DNA from: Oreocharis arfaki
Taxonomy: Eukaryota; Chordata; Aves; Passeriformes; Paramythiidae
Length of the DNA: 64,000 bases
Assembly (NCBI GenBank): GCA_013398015.1
Contig: VZRR01006735.1
Span: forward strand, 1-64,000
Direction: 5' to 3'
In this document: piece after piece, positions 47,940-59,705 of the stretch
Layout of the letters: every line of letters begins with the position of its first letter
Numbering within the stretch: position 1 is the stretch's first letter
Made by a program: the position numbers and the translations under genes
Notes under the pieces: model-generated
Database searches by the model: none
Told to the model about the DNA's origin: nothing
The model's input: the letters and a program-made list of their open reading frames with translations, nothing else

Positions 47940-48375
47940 CCATCCCTGTGAAACTCCGGGCAGGTGCCTTTTGCAACCCGATCCTGCCGCGGGCAGGAGC
48001 CGCTTTCATGAGCGGCGTGTCCGGACAGGACCGTGTCCTGCGGCCGGCACAAAGACATCCGCCCTAAGAAAATAATTGGATGTTAATTTCCTCCAGCTTC
48101 GCCTTCATTAAGCACAATTTGAGAGAACAGCACCGCGCCGGGGGGAGAGCAGTTGTCTTTTAAAGGTGCGCTTTGCTGGGGTACCCGCGGGGGTGGCTTT
48201 GCAGCAGCAGCAGCAGCGCAGCCAGGGTGCCCAAATTCCTTGGGAAACCTGAGTGGGAGACATCACAGCCCTCCAGCTCCCCGGGGAGGTGCTTGAGGGG
48301 TTCTGTCCTCACCCCCACGGGTACCATCCGAGCTGTCCCCGCCCGCGCTTGGCAAGAACCCCCACGGATGGCAGC
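47940..48375. promoter_or_regulatory. CpG-enriched segment
   Basis: GC-rich sequence with clustered CpGs: 'cctgccgcgggcaggagccg', 'gagcggcgtgtccgg', 'caccgcgccgggggg' and 'gtacccgcggggg'. A short GCA repeat lies at 48201-48216. Length and composition approach a weak CpG island. A 121-codon frame follows (48173-48538) without a recognisable domain. Confidence 0.35.
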
Positions 48376-49050
48376 TCCCGTGCTGCTCCTGCTTCGGCTG
48401 AGAGGGGATTACTCAATTAACAGAGCAGGAGTGCCAGGTGAAAGCTTATCTATCCAGAGAGAACGTGCCCCGGTTCCTCGGCGTTGTACACATGTGGTAT
48501 CGTTTTTCCATTATTTGGAACATACAGGACTAAATTAATAACAGTTCCTACAAGGCCCTGGGGCTCTCCGTGGAAGAATTTTGATCTCCTTAGGAAAGGC
48601 TCACCATTTCTCATAGGGGAGATGCACTTGACTCCTGACCTCTTTTCAAAGGCACCTGTGTGAGCTTTTAAAATCCACTACCACCAATTATCCACTTTCA
48701 ACCTGAAGTGTTTAAACCTCGGACCACATTAACTGAGCTTAGCACATAGCCATGTCATTGCAGACTTCCTGATGTGAGGAGATGCCTTGACACGGCTGAA
48801 AGAGAGTTTAGGGATGAGGCATGAGATTATCAGCTTCTCCTCCTGACAGCTTCAAACAAAGGAGCCTTTTAGCCACCTGGTTTGTGTCTCCCACACCTGC
48901 ATTAAGATTGGGAGACAAACCTTTGTACTGCTGCCTTGATCCTATTATTTGCATGTACCTGTCCACAGTCACCCTGCATCACTTAATAGCCTTCAGAGAG
49001 ACCAAAGGGAAGAAGATGCACATCTACTATTTCTCTTTCAGGTTTAATAC

Positions 49051-49100
49051 CTTTTCTTTTCTCTTCTTTTCTTTTCTTTTTTTTTTTTTCTTCCCTCTCC
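49051..49100. repeat. polypyrimidine tract, TTTTC-type
   Basis: Repeated 'cttttctttt' units run into about 20 T residues. Simple-sequence DNA; likely length variable. Confidence 0.9.
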
Positions 49101-49915
49101 AAGGCTGCAAGACTTTTAGGACACTACGACATTTATTTAAACTCTAAGGAGATTTATTTGGCATGGGGGAAAGAGGAGGGGAGGCTGTGGATGTGGATGA
49201 GGGATGAAAAGGGAGAGGAGGCCGTTTTAAGGGTTTCTGGCTGGGCTGCAGAGAGCAAAGCCCAGTTCCTGCTCCCAGCACCAGGCAGTCCTTTGGCTTT
49301 GGGACTCCTCTGCTCCCTGCTTCGGTTTGGCACTGAGGCCACCTCTGTCCTCTTGTCCCTGTGAAGAGTCACCTGCAGCTCTCCCTGCTGCTGCCTCCAA
49401 GTCCAGACAGCGAGGGATGCTGGCACTCGAGTGCTTCACCTGCACCCCAGGCACCTGCTTCCCTTCTCAGCCCCCCATTCCTCCCCCCAACATGGCCCTG
49501 CTTCCTTACGCCTATGGGCTCAAATGTCCCAAGAAATCAGCTCCAAGGCCAGACTCAGCCTGGATGCAGAGTTCAGGATGTGCCCTGCTTCCATCTCTCT
49601 CTGCCTGTTGGTGAAATTTAGCTTTGTGTTCTCTGTTCCAGAGCTGAAGGCATGTCTAGATTTTAAATTAAATTCATATTCTCTTTCCCATGAAGGACAG
49701 AGCATTATTAACCTCCTGGATCCAGCCCTGGCTGACAAGGTGTCCGTGCAAGGGGAGGTTTCATCCATAGCCTGTGTGTATGCATTGCTGCATTTCAGCC
49801 TCAGCCAGCTCCTTGACTCATCAATGTAACTGAGGAAGGTAGAAATATTAGAGTTGCATTCATATTCCAGGCCTGGTTTGAATCACCAGCATTGTGGAAA
49901 GCTCTGGATAGGTCC

Positions 49916-49942
49916 AAAAAAAAAAAAAAAGAAAAAGAAGAA
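49916..49942. repeat. A-rich tract
   Basis: About 14 A followed by 'gaaaaagaagaaagatg'. Purine simple sequence. Confidence 0.85.
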
Positions 49943-50609
49943 AGATGAGGGAAGAAAAGAGTTTTCTGGTTCTAGTTTTTCACATTTTCTTTTCCCCTCT
50001 GAAAAGTGAAACCCTCCAGCTGCCCAGCATTGCACAATGACCCAAATGCTGCGAGTTCCAGCCCTAATCCCAGCCCACTCTGCACGCCAGGCCCAGCAGG
50101 GCTCGGCAAAGTGCCCCACTGCCACCCTGCTTCCCAAGCCCATCCCTCCCAGAGGCGTCCCTTCTTCCTGGGGTCACAGCAAGGGGCTTGTCCCCATCAC
50201 CAGGCTGTGCATTTGACCTCTGGCCTCGTCCAGCAGCTGCGAGAAATGCAGGAGGACAAAGAACAGGGTCAGCCCCCTCGGCCCTCCTGTGTTTTGTGCT
50301 GCCACAGGAAGCAAAGTGGATGGAAATCTCCAGATTTCGGTCATGTGTTGGATGTGCTTTCCATTATGGTCAAATGAGTGCTGCCAGCGTTCCACCAGCA
50401 TGGCAGGTGGGATGAAACCAAGCCCAAATGTCTTCCCCAGCTGCCAGATGATGGATAAACTCCTCGTTGTCCTTCTGTCTCTGCAGGGGTGGCACTGCCA
50501 CTCTGCTCTGGTCCATTGCAGGATCTGTCCAATCCTAGGTGCAGGTGCCAGGCATCCAAGGAAAACCACTGAGACCCAGGTCTGGTTTTGGCATTGTTGT
50601 TTTTATCAT

Positions 50610-50690
50610 GAATATTATTATTATTGCTGTATCAGTGGCCAAGCCTAAGGTCTCTGCCAGCATTGCCTGCACGCAGTGACATCGAGAAAA
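50610..50690 (-). repeat. ancient MIR/L2-like repeat, tail reversed
   Basis: 'attattattattgctgtatc', 'agtggccaagcctaaggtct' and 'cattgcctgcacgcagtgac' resemble the reverse complement of the tail seen at 47241: an ATT run, then a 'tagtgcctagg'-type segment, then 'cattgtgctaggcactg'. Assignment is tentative because identity is low. Confidence 0.4.
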
Positions 50691-50989
50691 GTTTCACCAG
50701 GACTCTGGGTCTCTCCAGGAGGGAGTAATGGGCAAAGAAGGCATCATGCATTATGCCCATGAGCCAGGTGAAGAACTGGATGAATCAGCCAAAACCCACT
50801 CCAATAAGGGGCCTGATCCTCAGCAAATAATCCTGCACCAAGTGCCATCCCCGAGTGAGGAGCAAAGGCTCGGCCGAAAGTCAGTAACACCAGAGGGAAA
50901 GGATGGTCTGTGGTTAAAGATATGTGCTGAGCCTTCCAAGAGGGATGGATTTAGTTCCCCTTTTTGGCTTAATGTTCCCATGATCCTGA

Positions 50990-51045
50990 CGTCAAAACAA
51001 ATCACTTCATCTTTTGCCACCTCAGTGCCCCATCTGTTAAAGCGT
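50990..51045 (+). repeat. ancient MIR/L2-like repeat, core segment
   Basis: 'caaatcacttcatcttttgc' followed by 'cacctcagtgccccatctgt' and 'taaag' matches the familiar MIR/L2-type core 'aagtcacttcatctctg', 'tgcctcagtttccccatctg', 'taaaa'. This is the clearest old-repeat match of the group. Confidence 0.55.
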
Positions 51046-51382
51046 ATTTTTAGTGTTTCTCTTTTTTTCTCCTGCCCTTTGCCTTTTCTGTTCTGAAGTC
51101 CTCAGAGCAAGGTTGTCTCTTGCTACACAAGGTCCATCAGAAGAGGGCTCTGACCTGAGTTCCTGCTGCTGAAACACAAGTTTTATCTAGATCACAATGC
51201 AGTGCCTACCACGTCTATGACACTGGTTGAGAAATCCCCATTACTATCCATGGAAAAATTCTGATTTGAATGAAAACATTGAGTGGTTTGTTTGCAGCAG
51301 GAGAACCCCGAGCACGGTTTCGATTTTTTCCCCTGAAAAATCTCTGAAGAAAGTTTACAAACCCCAGAAATTCTTGTGAAAT

Positions 51383-51401
51383 TTAAAAAAAAAAAAAAAA
51401 A
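51383..51401. repeat. poly-A tract
   Basis: About 18 consecutive A residues; it encodes the phenylalanine run of a spurious minus-strand frame. Confidence 0.88.
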
Positions 51402-53156
51402 GCATTCATTAATCAGCGTTGCAGAGTCAAACAAAAGACAATATCGTCTGTCCCACGGGCGGATTTCCTTCCTCTCTGCAAGGAGCTGGAAACCCTTCTC
51501 TGCCGCCCAGCCTTGGTCGGGGCTGTCATTCCAGAGGAATCTTCTGCGCTCGTGTGTCAAGGAAAAATCTGTTTCCAATAGGCGTGGAAGGTCTGTGCAT
51601 CGTGCTCCCGTTTCACACAGAGCGCTCCCAGCCCTGCACTGGCAGAGCCTCACAGGGCGTCTCGCACTGTTCCACCATCTCCAGAGCTGTGCCAGGGCTG
51701 GAATGCCCAGCGTGGCCCAACCCCAGCCTGTGGAAAGGATGCTCTGCCCCTCTTGACCCAGCCAGCTCTTCCTGTGGCTCTCCCTCTCCTCCCGGGAGCT
51801 GCCGGGGATGGAGATGGGCAAATCGAGCTGCTCCCACTTTGCTTTGCCTCCTTTGAGAAGCTGAAGTTTCCCACCAGCTCTGCCAGCAGCTCCTTGGGAA
51901 GGGCTAAAGCTGCCCACGAGCAATCTTTTCTCCCTGCGTTTCTAAATCTGAAATTCCAAAGGACTCTCCAGTGTGCAAATTAAGAACTCGGTACTTGCAG
52001 GTGGCAAAGTAGTGCAGGGACCATCAGCCAGTCTGTCTTAAATTCAGCTGCAGGACAGGATTTCACCTTTCTCCAAGCAGAGGAGGTGGGTTTGTGCAGA
52101 AAACAACACGTCCACAGGTTTCTCCCCATCACAGACAAGGCTGTGGTCTTACCTGCAAACCCTGCTGCCCCCGAGGCAAGGAGCACACCAAGGATCTGTG
52201 CTGGAGAGGTCCTGCTGTCTCCATGAGGCAGACCTTCAGAAGTGCTGGGGGAGATCCAGAGCACTTTCTCCTCCTGCTTTGAACATTTTCCCCAAGATGT
52301 TCTGCTCACACCATCACCTTGTCCCCATCCCACCTCCAGGACGGGTGCCCACCAGGCAAGGCCCTGTTTGCAAGGACTTGGGAGCTGTTTCATCACCCAG
52401 TGTCGTAAAGTTCCTCAAGTCTGGGCAAGAATTTGTTCCATGTCTCCATCCCCAGGAAGCCAGAGCATCACCAGAGGAGGTCAGGGCGGATTCCCAAAAT
52501 GTGACCCATGCTCTCAGCAATGCGAGCGTAATTCAGAGCGTGCCGCGGGCTCACCGGCAGCTCCGGGGGTTGCTGCCATGACTCCACAAAGTGCTGCCCT
52601 CCCACAGGAAGAGCAATCCAAAGAGGAGGAGCCCGGTGGTGCCTCTGCTGCCCTCAGACAGCGGGGGCTCGTGGTTGTGCAATGTTTACATGAGCACAGA
52701 GCTCACCATGGCTACACAGACCTCAGGAACAGCAGCTCCAGCTTCAGCGGAGACTCAGAGGAGAACAGCCTGACGCCCCTGGAGCCAGAGGAGCCTGTGC
52801 TGGCCTGGACAAGGAGCTGAGTGCTGCAGGGGGAGCGGGGAAAGTCTCACACACCCTTCTGTTGGTGTTCTCCATCTCAGAGCCACAACTTCCAAGGGGG
52901 TTGTTTGTACAACTGGAGTTTCTGCAATGGCCTCACCCTTCCCCCAGATCCCTCCTTCTCATCCCAGCTGCGTTTTGGGAGGATGCTGGGGTGTGTTTGT
53001 TCTCTGAGCTCTCTGCTTCACAGCAGCACCAGCAGAAAGCAGAGGAGGAGGGACAGGACCTGCTGATGTGGCCACTTGCAAGTGGCAGGTGCAAAAGGTT
53101 CAAACACTCTGCAGAGCATTGCAAAGGAACACTTCAATCACACAGGGTGTGAATCA

Positions 53157-53330
53157 TTCATGGAATCACAGAGCGGTTTGGGCTGGAAGAGACCTTAAAG
53201 ATCAACTCATTCCAACCCCCTTTCCATGGGCAGGGACACCTCCCACTAGCCCAGGGTGCTGCAAGCCATGTCCAGCCTGGCCTCGGACACTTTCAGGGAT
53301 GCAGGGGCAGCCACAGCTTCTCTGGGCAAG
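53157..53330 (-). repeat. CR1 LINE fragment, 3' end
   Basis: Antisense CR1: 'catggaatcacagagcggtt', 'gggctggaagagaccttaaa', 'ccatgggcagggacacctcc', 'gtccagcctggcctcggaca' and 'cagccacagcttctctggg'. About 175 bp, well preserved, noncoding. Confidence 0.94.
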
Positions 53331-56300
53331 TGGTGCCATTGTGGCTTCAGGGCTTTAAGGGACAACCCTATGGGGTCCTTGCTCAGCTCCAGAGTCCAGC
53401 TTGCTCTTGGCACACTCGTGTCCCCCCTCCATATTCCAGCAAAGCACAGATCCATTAATACACTTCCCCCACCTCCTTACTGAGCTTCCTGTGCTCCCTC
53501 CCCATCCTCCAAGTTCCCCTCTTTGCAGTCGGCCTTTTCCAGTTTCTCTCACCGAGGTGGCACAGCAGTGATCCAGGAATGGTTTAGGATGCATCCAACC
53601 ATCCTGCTTACAGTCCACAGGGGACAATCTTTGAGACAGATCAGGTGGACTCCCAGCTGAGGATTTATATGGAAAAGGAGGGTAGATCCAGGCTTTGCAA
53701 AGGATGAGCCAGAGCTGAAGCATTTGTGGTACAGAAGGAGCCTGGAGAGGCCTGGTTCCCTGTAGGATGGAGGCCTAAACAGCAGCTTCCTAGGTCTGTT
53801 CTTGAATTTTCCACGCATTTCTTGATCCCATCCTTATTGCTTGCCACCATATCTCCAGCATTCCAATGTGTTATTCCCGTTGGGAATGTGGAAACGTGGC
53901 TCTGTATGGATAAGGTGACATGCAGCAGTAGCTTTCAGAAGGCAATGGGCCTGTGAAGTAAATGCTGAGGGCGGTTTTCCTGGTCGTCCAGGCAGACAAA
54001 GCTCCACATCCAGCCATGCCTGGGCAGCTGCTGAGCTGACAGTCTGTGCTGGTGCCCACGAGCTTGGGCATTCCAGCCAGGAAAAGGACAGAGCCGTATC
54101 CAAACTCCCCAGTCAGAGCATCACTAAGTGTTCGTGCAGACAAACTCCTGACTGATCTTGTTCCAGTGGAGATTATGGCCTTGACTTGATGTAGAACAAC
54201 TTGTGATGGCAAACATGGGAGTGGGGTGTGTTGGCCAGTTGGGAGTTGTTTTCTTTGGTTTGTTTGTTGTTGGGTATTTTGTGAAGATTTTTCTCAAAGC
54301 GTTTAGTGCCGGTACCTTTCTGAGCTCCAAATTTGGATGAATAAACGTCCTGGTGAACAAACCCCAAATCTTTGCCAAACCACATCTTCTGGGAAAGAAG
54401 GAGGTCGGCCCTTCAGACAATCCCTGGGGAGCCCTATGGGGACAAGTTGTACATGCTGGCATTCAAGAGGCCCTTTTCTCTAATTTCCCTAAACTCAGAA
54501 TCTCACAGAACCTTCCTCTGTGTCGTGGGGCCTCATTTTCAGCGTGTTGGGAGAGGATTTTTCATCTGAAAACTCCTCGGCCTCTTCAGGGTCTCCCAAT
54601 CCCTCAGACCTGAAGGTGCAGTGGTCTTCCTGACGGACCATGACTGGACTTTTCAGGGTGTTTAACTCTGGTGCACGACAGCCCAGGCTCTGGTGGTGAA
54701 GGGGACGTGTGGCCATTTCCCTTCTTCCGTGTCGCATGGTTTGGGGAGAAAAAAAAAAGCAGCACAAAGGATTTGGAGAAGTTTTCAATGACTGAAGACC
54801 ACACAGGTGAAGCCTGTCTAAGGGTAAGTGCCAGAGATGGAGTTCAAAGGAAATAAAATTTTGTCTACATGGGTTTTCCACGGGGCAGGGGATCACCCAG
54901 GACAGCATTGGGAATTTTGCTGGCTGAGACAGCCTAAATCAGGAAGAAGACTCCTTGGGATGACTGTTCAAAGCCTCTGGGCTTTTTTCACACTTTAAAT
55001 GCCCAAACTAGGCTGATAAAAACTCACACAGAGCCATGGAGAGCCCTGAGTACTGCTCCATGCTGGTTATGTTGGTCAGACTCTTGGCCTGGCACTCAGG
55101 GCACGAAAACAAGGACGGAAAACACATAAGAAAATAAAAAAAAAGGAAAGAAGAAAAAAAAAGTGCCATGGGGACCATGCACCACCCACATGGAGAGCTC
55201 CAGATGTTCCCAGCACCAGCCCAGCAGCCACCAGCCCGTTAGACGCTCATTAACAAGTGTAGACACTGGAAGCAGCAAATCTGGGGGGCCTGCAGTCTGC
55301 GAAAGCGCCCCTCTCTTCCCTCCCCAGCCCTGGCTTTGAAGATCCCCAGCCTCCTGCTGACACACATCTTGTGGAGATGCCTCTGAGTGAGAGGCTCCTC
55401 AGCACCACCCGGTGCACTGAGGGTACAGCCTTCCGAGGATGGATGGTGTCCAAATGTTTGGCAGGAATTCCAACTTTCCTTACTTTTAGGCGTATCTGTG
55501 GCTTTTTGATACTGTAAACAACTGACATAGGCATGGAAGAATAGTGTATCTGAAACAGTTTATACAAAAGAATTCCATCTGTCAGTCTGTTTACAGTTCA
55601 CATGTGAAAAGGCAAAAATCTTTAAAAGGAAAACCCCGAGGGGAAAAACATTTATATATCTAAATATGTGTATATATACCCAGTACATATATATAGGATA
55701 TGCTACAAATAATTGTTGAAGTGGAACAGTATCACTGTAGATTTTCTTTTTCTCTTGAATGCAGTAGTCTTTTTTTTTTTTTTCCCCTGGTGTAAATTAA
55801 ATTTTCCCAGTTTGCTTTCTAACTTATTCAAAACAGCACAAAGAAAGCAGACTGGAATTAACAGGGTGGTTGGGATTTTTTTTTTTTCTTCTCCTTTTTA
55901 AAAAATTTTTTTAACAAAACACTTTCCAGTTTCAAAGTCGTCCTGAAGCTTCTTGAAACTGTGCATAAGATCATGGTGCTGCAGTAAAGAAGAAATACTG
56001 CTATTACACCCTTGAGAATAACCTTGAAACCCGGCTGCTGTGTTATCTGAAAGGGGATTTTAGAAATTGCTGTGAGAGCTTTAACTTCTGCTTGGACAGA
56101 CACCAAGGAAAGCCAGAAACGATCCAGGTTTCGTGTCTTTTCTCAAGGGAAGGAGAAATCCTGCATAATTATCCACCTCTCTCCTAAGTGCCAAAAGGCA
56201 GAACCCTGGAGACAAACGTGGCAAAGGCCTGATTTTATAATATTTGTGCCGAGCTGAACCAAACCTGGATAAGGCACAAGCTCCTGCATAGGTGTCACAC

Positions 56301-56449
56301 AGGGCACAGGCACAAGCAACCAGGGCTGGTTTCAGCTGTGTTTTTCCTCTCTCTGGACCCAATCCTGTGGGTGCAAACTGCATTAAAATAATTTGGTGCT
56401 TATCAGGGCTGAAGGATTTGTCCTTGGCTGAGGGGATCCCTGTATGGGG
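53331..56449. other. unassigned noncoding sequence
   Basis: No gene recognised. It has an A/G-rich tract at about 55125-55165, an AT-rich 'tatata' segment at 55640-55705, and T tracts near 55770 and 55880. Confidence 0.45.
55640..55705. repeat. TA-rich low-complexity segment
   Basis: Imperfect 'tatata' runs ('tgtatatatacc', 'acatatatatagg') with a few interruptions. Confidence 0.8.
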
Positions 56450-56515
56450 TCACAGAATCACAGCATACCCTGAATTGGAAGGGACTCTCAGGGATCATTC
56501 CAAACTGCTGGTGGC
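56450..56515 (-). repeat. CR1 LINE fragment, short
   Basis: Antisense CR1 3' end: 'cacagaatcacagcatacc', 'tgaattggaagggactctca' and 'gggatcattccaaactgctg'. It belongs to the subfamily seen at 2052. About 65 bp. Confidence 0.83.
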
Positions 56516-59382
56516 AGACACGTGCTGAGGACCAGGGCTCTGGATGCATCACCAGGGAGGATGTTTCAGAGACCAAACATGGGTTTTTCCACCTCTGGAA
56601 CATGAATTTCCGTGGACGTGTGTGGCAGTCCCTTTGACATCACGCTCAAGGAAGCTGGGAAGGCTGTGAGAAAAGGGTGCTCTCAAAGGGACACCCCCGA
56701 GGGCAGCACCAGCACCATTCCATGAGCACTGTGTTGATCCAAAATCCAGCCAGTGTCCCATCCCAGGCTCTCCTTGCCCTCCTGGCCTTGCTGGCTTGGC
56801 TGCTGCACATCCCAGGCCCGGCTCTAAAGGCCAGGGCTGCGTTCTGCTGTTTGTTTTTCGGAGCCCCACGGATGAAGCGAGATGGGTAACAACACAAATA
56901 TTTACATGTGGCAACCGTTTGTTTTAATTGCATGGGATGAAATCAAGGATTTTTTGTTGCCCCCGCAGCAAGGGGAGGAAGTGGGGGGTGTTTTTATGGG
57001 CATTCCAGAGCCCAGCCAGCCTTGGGAGGTGAAGGAACAACGTTGCCCACCAGCTTGACCAAACATGTGCTCCTCATATTCCTCCACCATGAAACAGCTC
57101 TTTTTTATTGTGTCTTGGCAGGGCTATGAGCCTGCAGTCCTGGGATGATAACGTCCCACTCCTGCAAAATTCCATGGGGCCAAATTCCGCCTGTTGTGTC
57201 TTGTGGGGAGCAGGAACAAGTGTGGAGCAGGAACACACCTGTGCCCACCTTCCTGCAGATGTCAGGAGCTCTGGGACACCCTCTTTCTGCTCCATCTCAC
57301 GCAGAGGGCAGCCCCAAAGAGGAGGAGAAGCAATAAATACAGCGAGGTTTCTGACAGGACATTGTTGCCAGTATGTGGAAGTGTTATGGGGCAGTTGGGG
57401 CTGCTGTTGGCTGTAATTTTTCCCGAGAGATTCGCCCAAACTGAAAACTCAGAGCAGAAAAATGTCACCTTTCTGGAATGTCATGTTTGCCAAATCACTT
57501 CCTATCCCCTTACCCGAGCTGTGTGTGATCAAAACTGTTCAGTTGCTAAGAGACAACAAAAAAATTGAAGGAAAGATGCTGATTTTTTAACATTAAGAAA
57601 GAAGAAGAAAAAGAAAAACTAAACCAAACATTTTTAGGGAAAAGTTCATAATAATTATATTCCCATTGTTTGCCAGCCTGTGCCTTATTTTACATCCTAT
57701 GAAGAGCCATGTTGAAACGATACCACAGATTCTCCAAGACCAGGGATGTTTCTCAAAGGAAAAGGTGTATTTCAGAAAGATGGATATGTGTATTTTTCTC
57801 TTCCTGTTTTGGGAGATGCTGTCACAGTCTCACAGTCTCTGGGGCCAGCACTGCTGTGATGGGAACACTCGAAGGCAGGAAATGGAAATTAAACATCCAA
57901 AATGATATTTTCAGTTTTTCTCAGTTTCACCTGGAGAGGTGAGAAAGTGGTTTTCACCAGAGATACCCTTCCTGGGTAGAGCTGTTGGAACAAGTTCAGC
58001 TTAATTTTAGGAGAAGCCTAGTCTTGGACTACCCTGTGCTGCCAGATGTGCATCCCAAATAAACTCTCTGCTGAGAGGCAGCTGTGCTGCCATCCCCGAG
58101 GAGGCCTGGCCTGTGCCACCACCATGTCTGGATATTTGATGGGTCAAATGGGTGTCTTTGTGCACAAAAGATCCACCAGACTTTCCCGAGGCAACCTGGC
58201 TTCATCCAAAGAGCAGCTGGGAGCCAGTCTTGCTGCTCATTAGAGAGCACCAGTTTTATTTGTCTTTTTAATGTATTTGGCACTTCAAGGCTGAATTCCC
58301 TTTCTTCTGCCATCCAGCCCCTGCCTGAGGGTGTCTTCTGTGCAGCTATCCCTATTTTTGAGTATGGTGTCAGGAGTTGGTGATTTATGGGACATTTATT
58401 TTTGCTTAAACGGGAGCTCCAGAATTTCAAGGACTTCATGGTACCTCTGTTTTAGGAAAAAGGGTCCAAGAAGGTGGTGTGGGACCTCAGTTAGTGCTGC
58501 AGGACAAGGGAGAGGGATGCTCCACCCATGGTGTGGACATCCAGACAGATGCCGAGGTCAGCCTGTGAAGTCTTTTGGGTGTTTATGGCTCCTGTCTGGG
58601 ATTAACTGAGAGCTTTGAAACACCATTTGGCATGAGGCAAAGCCAGTGGATGAAGGTGGGTTTTTCCCTAGTCAGAATTCCCATTGAAATGGGAGACAAA
58701 ATCCCCAGAGAAAAAGAAGGCACAGACCCCCTAATCTTGGCCACATGGCGATGTCACACTGTTGGTGGCTGTCAGATAAAGCTGTGGGGCAGGACAGGCA
58801 AAGCAGGTGAAGGGAGGTTGTTTATTATCCTTGTGAATTAGAAACATGTTGTTTAACAGCATGGAGCAGCTTTGATCAAAGGCAGGTAAAAACGCAGGTA
58901 AATCCAACTTGCTTGCTGGCATCCTGGAATGGAATCATCCCATAGAGCTGTTGGTATTTAAGTGGGACACGGGAGTCAGGAGTGTGGGGTCCTTTCTGAA
59001 TCAACACTCACTCACCTCAGCCAGTGGGTAGTTCAGGTCTGAAACAGTTATATGGTTAGAAAATGAATAATTACCATGATCAGCCTGACCGTGCTGGCGC
59101 ATCCCCCATCTTTCCATCAATGAAGGCACAAATCACCTGCCCAGGAGAATTAACACCAGTGGTCTCCTCCCAGTTTTCCAGCAGTGACACCATTTCCTTT
59201 CCAGGTCTCCCATCCTACTTCTGGTTGCAGCCAGGTGAGAGCAGCTGAAGGCCCAGGAGTCCCCCAGCCCCAGCTGGAGGTGACCCTTGGCAGCCTTTGG
59301 ACAGGGGACAGGTTGTGCACTGAGGTGACCCTACAGGGACAGAGAACACGGGAGGCGAGGACTGGGTGGGAACGGCACAAGG

Positions 59383-59680
59383 ACGCGGCGTGGAAGCAGG
59401 AGCTCGGAGCCTTCGAATTTCCCTGCACGGCCGATGTCCCCTCCCTCTTTGCTGTGCAGGAGCTTTGCCGTCTTGGCTTGGGATGGCCGGACACAGTTGG
59501 GATGGCCGGACACACGCACGCCTTGGTGATGTCCACAAACACAGCCGGCCGGGCCATTACATCAGCCCTGGGTGGGGTGGTCCGGCCGGAACGGCCTCCA
59601 GACAGCGCAGGATGTGACCCGCTCCGCCAGTCCGGGCTCTGCATCCCGGGATCGCACACAGACAGCTCCCGGCCTCCGAT
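59383..59680. promoter_or_regulatory. CpG-island-like segment
   Basis: By hand count about 25 CpGs in roughly 300 bp, the longest CpG-dense run in the window. It includes 'ggacgcggcgtgg', 'cagccggccgggcc' and 'ggtccggccggaacggcc'. It ends at a CCCT simple repeat. This texture is typical of a CpG-island promoter or first exon. A 176-codon plus-strand frame (59184-59714) crosses it, but its peptide is unlike any family I know. No downstream gene body is recognisable. Confidence 0.4.
59478..59514. repeat. 19-bp tandem duplication
   Basis: Two adjacent copies of 'ttgggatggccggacacag', the second lacking only the final g. It lies inside the CpG-dense segment, so part of the CpG count comes from duplication. 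Confidence 0.93.
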
Positions 59681-59705
59681 CCCCCTCCCTCCCTCCCTCC
59701 CTCTC
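59681..59705. repeat. CCCT simple repeat
   Basis: About five 'ccct' units forming a pyrimidine tract at the 3' edge of the CpG-dense segment. Confidence 0.9.

Larger units (their letters stand above)
47054..53156. other. unassigned noncoding sequence with old repeats
   Basis: Six kilobases without CR1. They contain three fragments of an older MIR/L2-like repeat, a CpG-rich segment near 48 kb, a polypyrimidine tract and two A tracts (listed separately). The two longest frames (243 codons minus, 51192-51923; 192 codons plus, 52242-52820) have no family resemblance. The first includes a phenylalanine run created by the A tract. Confidence 0.45.

Noticed and set aside
51192..51923. 243-codon minus-strand frame, the longest in the window
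   Set aside because: It includes a phenylalanine run produced by an A tract, has no recognisable domain, and overlaps several other frames of 100 or more codons on the plus strand.
52242..52820. 192-codon plus-strand frame with an acidic C-terminus
   Set aside because: No domain recognised, no plausible splice context, and other frames overlap it. Kept only as noncoding.
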